Positions 61,897 through 64,000 of a stretch of 64,000 nucleotides of DNA are shown one piece after another. This DNA comes from Euzebya tangerina. GTDB lineage: Bacteria; Actinomycetota; Nitriliruptoria; Euzebyales; Euzebyaceae. The translations under genes were made by a program, and so were the position numbers. The notes beneath the pieces were generated by a model. That model did no database searches. It was not told the origin of the DNA and saw only the letters and a list, made by a program, of their open reading frames with translations. Every line of letters begins with the position of its first letter. Position 1 is the first letter of the stretch. The stretch spans positions 2,790,001 through 2,854,000 of the forward strand of contig NZ_PPDK01000001.1 of assembly GCF_003074135.1 (NCBI RefSeq), written 5' to 3'.

Positions 61897-63015
61897 TCAT
61901 CCGAAGATGCCGTCCACGGCCGCTCGGGTGCTGTCGTCGGAGTCCGGCCACATGTGTCTGTAGGTGTCGAGGGTCTCGCCCGCGGTGGCGTGACCGAGGC
62001 GCGCCTGGACCACCTTCACGCTCTCTCCGTGCTGGATGAGCAGGGAGGCGTAGGTATGGCGCAGGTGGTGGAACGTGGCGTCAGGCACGCCTGCAGCGTT
62101 CGCGGCCTTCCTCCATGTGGGGGAGAACGTGTTGCGCGCCACTGGTCGACGGCCACCGGTGGTGAACACGAGCGAGACCGACTGCTCGCTCAGCCGATGC
62201 GCTGCATCGCGGACAGGCATCTTCTGAGACTCAGGAGAGAAGGCCTCGATGTGCGCCTGTAGCGCCTCGACGGTGGTGCGGGGGAGTGGGATCTCTCGAC
62301 GTGACGCCTTCCGCTTCGGCGGTCCCAGGAACGGCGGTTCTCCGGCTACCTTCGCGAGCTGGCGGTCGACGGTGAGCACGGGATCGGGACCGAGGTCGAG
62401 GCGGTCCATGGTGAGTCCGAACACCTCACCGATCCGTAGCCCCGTTGTGGCAGCGAGCGTCACAGCAGCGCGGTAGTGCTCAGGCATTGCGTCCCTGACC
62501 GCCTCCACCTGCGCCACCGTGAGCGGCTCCACGGGCTTCTTGACGACCTCGGGGAGGCGTGTCCCATCGCATGGATTGCTCCGTATCTTCTGATCGCGCA
62601 CAGCGCTCTTGAAGATCGAGAACGTGATCCCGTGGATCACCGCCACCGTGGAGGGCGCGAGCTGCTCACTGAGTCCCTTCACCCACTTCTGGATGTCGCC
62701 TGGCCGGATCCGTCGGAGCTGGCGATCGCCGATAGCTGGGTAGGCGTGACGACGAAGATGGCTTTCGTAGCTCTTCGCTGTGGTGGGACGGATCATCTGC
62801 ACCTGGCGCCACTCCTCCGCGTACTCGCGGAAGGTGATGGTCCCGGCATCGGGATCGATCCAATCGCCGCGGAGCTTGTCAGCCCGCATCGTGACAACGA
62901 ACGCCTCCGCGTCCGTCTTGCGCCTGAACTGCTTCGACCGCGACTTGCCCGCTTCGTCTCGGTATCGGACCTGCCAGGGCTTCGCGCTCTCGGGACGCTT
63001 GGTGATCGTGGCCAC
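61897..63015 (-). CDS. Phage-type tyrosine integrase
   Basis: 372 aa from GTG at 63015, preferred over an upstream GTG at 63090 because GAGGAG lies 10 bases before it and the protein then starts VATITKRPESAKPWQVRYRD, typical of actinophage integrases. Arm-binding N-terminus (residues 1-60), SAM-like core-binding domain (65-165), catalytic domain with Arg in TTGLRIGEV, H316-H-L-R319 (FHHLRHTYASLL), H342 (LGHAT) and nucleophile Y352 (LDTYRH). Its 3' end points to tRNA-Cys, 113 bases away. Confidence 0.93.
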   Translation of the reverse strand: MATITKRPESAKPWQVRYRDEAGKSRSKQFRRKTDAEAFVVTMRADKLRGDWIDPDAGTITFREYAEEWRQVQMIRPTTAKSYESHLRRHAYPAIGDRQLRRIRPGDIQKWVKGLSEQLAPSTVAVIHGITFSIFKSAVRDQKIRSNPCDGTRLPEVVKKPVEPLTVAQVEAVRDAMPEHYRAAVTLAATTGLRIGEVFGLTMDRLDLGPDPVLTVDRQLAKVAGEPPFLGPPKRKASRREIPLPRTTVEALQAHIEAFSPESQKMPVRDAAHRLSEQSVSLVFTTGGRRPVARNTFSPTWRKAANAAGVPDATFHHLRHTYASLLIQHGESVKVVQARLGHATAGETLDTYRHMWPDSDDSTRAAVDGIFG

Positions 63016-63145
63016 TCGACTGCTCTCCTCTGCTCCAGGGGTGTAGTCAAGTGTATCGACAGTAAGCCCCGTGCACTGTAGCCAGTGCACACCAACGAGA
63101 GCTGATGGCGGACGACTAGGGCCAACTTGAAGGGTGCCGCCCCGC

Positions 63146-63159
63146 TGTCTGTACAGACA
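63146..63159. promoter_or_regulatory. Perfect 14-bp palindrome before the excisionase-like gene
   Basis: TGTCTGTACAGACA, 3 bases upstream of the ATG at 63163. A repressor dimer bound here would block translation start or transcription of the gene. Similar in form to operators in phage control regions. Confidence 0.6.
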
Positions 63160-63162
63160 TCC

Positions 63163-63369
63163 ATGAGCCCAGCAGCATCCGCAGACCGCCTTCTGACCCT
63201 CGATGAAGTCGCCAGCTTCCTCGGGATCCCCAAGTCCACCCTGTACGCGTGGCGCTCGATGTCACCGAAGCAGGGTCCCCGAGGGATCAAGGTCGGGAAG
63301 TACGTCCGCGTGCGCCAGTCAGAGCTTGATCGCTGGCTGGAGGAGCAGGCTGAGGACGTCGAGGCGTGA
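63163..63369 (+). CDS. Excisionase-like helix-turn-helix protein
   Basis: 68 aa from ATG at 63163. MerR-like winged helix (LLTLDEVASFLGIPKSTLYAWRSM), a loop with PRGIKVGKYVRVRQSELDRWLEEQ, the exact plan of the DNA-binding excisionase (AlpA/Xis) family. It probably directs the neighbouring integrase toward excision and may control its own operon through the palindrome. The stop overlaps the next gene (GTGA). Confidence 0.85.
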   Translation: MSPAASADRLLTLDEVASFLGIPKSTLYAWRSMSPKQGPRGIKVGKYVRVRQSELDRWLEEQAEDVEA

Positions 63370-63836
63370 GCACCTACGCCGATCTGATGGCAGCCGCGGA
63401 ACAAGTTCAGCAGATGGTCAAAGACGCCCGCGAGTACACCACCTACTTCGTCGGCACACTCGGGCTTGATGACCATCACGGGCTTGAAGACACCGAGCGG
63501 GACTTAGTCAAAGTCGGGGAGACCAAGTCTCGCACTCCCCACAAGCGCCTCATCAGCGCCAGCCGCATGCCGGAGCCGATGCAGCCCGTCCTCATCGCCA
63601 CGATCAAGCCGTGGCGTGATCACTGGGCGCACGGGATCATCTTGGACACCGATCCTGACGACGATCGGTACTACGCCGCACGCAAGTACGGGCTGGAAAC
63701 GCCTCACGAGTGGTTCCGTGGGGGAGCGGAGATGAAGATCTTGCACATGGCGCTCACGCTGCAGAAGCAAGGTCTGGTCAAGGTGACCGAGCACAGAATC
63801 TCTCTCGAACGCCGGGAACCCCGAGTACCGCGCTAA
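63366..63836 (+). CDS. Hypothetical protein, possible GIY-YIG/T5orf172-like domain
   Basis: 156 aa, GTG start overlapping the excisionase stop. A helical N-terminus, then YTTYFVGTLGL...LVKVGETKSRTPHKRLISASRMPEP and PVLIATIKPW. The VKVGETK-xx-RL pattern resembles the second half of a GIY-YIG nuclease (T5orf172 type), but the first motif is poorly matched, so this is tentative. Coupled to the excisionase-like gene, it belongs to the second element. Confidence 0.55.
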   Translation: MSTYADLMAAAEQVQQMVKDAREYTTYFVGTLGLDDHHGLEDTERDLVKVGETKSRTPHKRLISASRMPEPMQPVLIATIKPWRDHWAHGIILDTDPDDDRYYAARKYGLETPHEWFRGGAEMKILHMALTLQKQGLVKVTEHRISLERREPRVPR

Positions 63837-64000
63837 CCCATCGCCCAGTCCGCTGAGCCGCCCGCCGCGGCGTCGAGGATCTCCTGATCGAGGGTCCCGC
63901 GCCGCCGCTTCCCCTCACACGACGCACAGAGGCCGTGAGCCCGAAACTCAGTTGATCCGCAGGGGCACACGAACGCCTCACGATTGACGCGGGCAGGACG
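63833..64000 (-). CDS. Partial zinc-ribbon protein
   Basis: The 55 C-terminal codons are visible; the start lies beyond the right edge. The visible part has CPCG...LCASCEGK, two cysteine pairs of a zinc ribbon, followed by a basic KRRRG stretch and an acidic helix (LDQEILDAAAGG). Its stop (TAG, 63833-63835) overlaps the end of the convergent gene. Too little is seen for a function. Confidence 0.6.
   Translation of the reverse strand, partial: RPARVNREAFVCPCGSTEFRAHGLCASCEGKRRRGTLDQEILDAAAGGSADWAMG

Larger units (their letters stand above)
61784..64000. mobile_element. Left end of a second integrated element, in or next to tRNA-Cys
   Basis: Begins at the tRNA-Cys 3' end and continues past the window. 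Contains GTGCAC repeats, a phage-type integrase, an excisionase-like gene with a palindromic operator, an unknown gene and a partial zinc-ribbon gene. The distal att site is not in the window, so the extent is unknown. Confidence 0.65.

Noticed and set aside
1-64000. CRISPR arrays, rRNA genes, insertion sequences
   Set aside because: No spaced direct-repeat array, no rRNA segment and no transposase were seen; the only short tandem array (21361-21430) has no spacers.

Overview
This is a GC-rich chromosomal segment of an actinobacterium. The evidence is the high-GC codon use, the dNTPase-like/dnaG/sigma-70 order, the MobF and tyrosine-integrase types, and a recurrent TAnnnT hexamer sitting 6-9 nt before start codons (leaderless transcription). 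A deep-branching lineage such as Nitriliruptoria (Euzebya-like) is my best guess, partly from the CWB2 cell-wall-binding repeats, but the sequence alone does not prove it.

Region 1 (1-18933) is a complete-looking Tad/Flp pilus locus apart from a prepilin peptidase, which I do not see. It starts with two divergent ParA/MinD-type ATPases. Then come a zinc-ribbon protein, cpaB, a cpaE fused to a TadE-like pseudopilin, a second TadE, cpaF, tadB, tadC, a histidine kinase/response regulator pair and the Flp pilin. These are followed by a VWA lipoprotein, a TadG-like protein fused to a VanY-type peptidase, a second VWA protein, a membrane-anchored protein and a DUF192 protein. A facing block encodes a small membrane protein, a large protein with a Flp-type leader (possible tip adhesin) and a lipoprotein. 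The pilin and the large Flp-leader gene share a bipartite GGGCCC-rich element upstream, in the same orientation relative to each gene.

Region 2 (18990-48120) is mostly housekeeping. It holds era-recO-uppS, a membrane spermidine-synthase-like protein, a DUF2332 gene, deoC with two aldehyde-dehydrogenase-family genes, an aapJQMP amino-acid ABC transporter, a Phd/VapC toxin-antitoxin pair, glyS and an SDR. Next are a dNTPase-like pseudoenzyme with dnaG and a primary-type sigma factor, a roadblock/GTPase cassette, tRNA-Asn, monomeric idh, a sulfatase and a GNAT acetyltransferase.

Region 3 (48219-61038) is an integrative mobilizable element inserted in the 3' half of a tRNA-Met(CAU) gene, bounded by a 40-bp perfect direct repeat. 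It carries a tyrosine integrase, a MobF relaxase-helicase, a PD-(D/E)XK nuclease-like protein, a 1234-aa secreted SGNH esterase with CWB2 repeats, a lipoprotein, a SUFU-family protein and small unknowns. No type IV secretion genes are visible, so it is probably mobilised by other elements. Region 4 (61713 to the right edge) begins with tRNA-Cys, followed at once by a second phage-type integrase, an excisionase-like gene and unknowns. It is the left end of another integrated element that runs out of the window.
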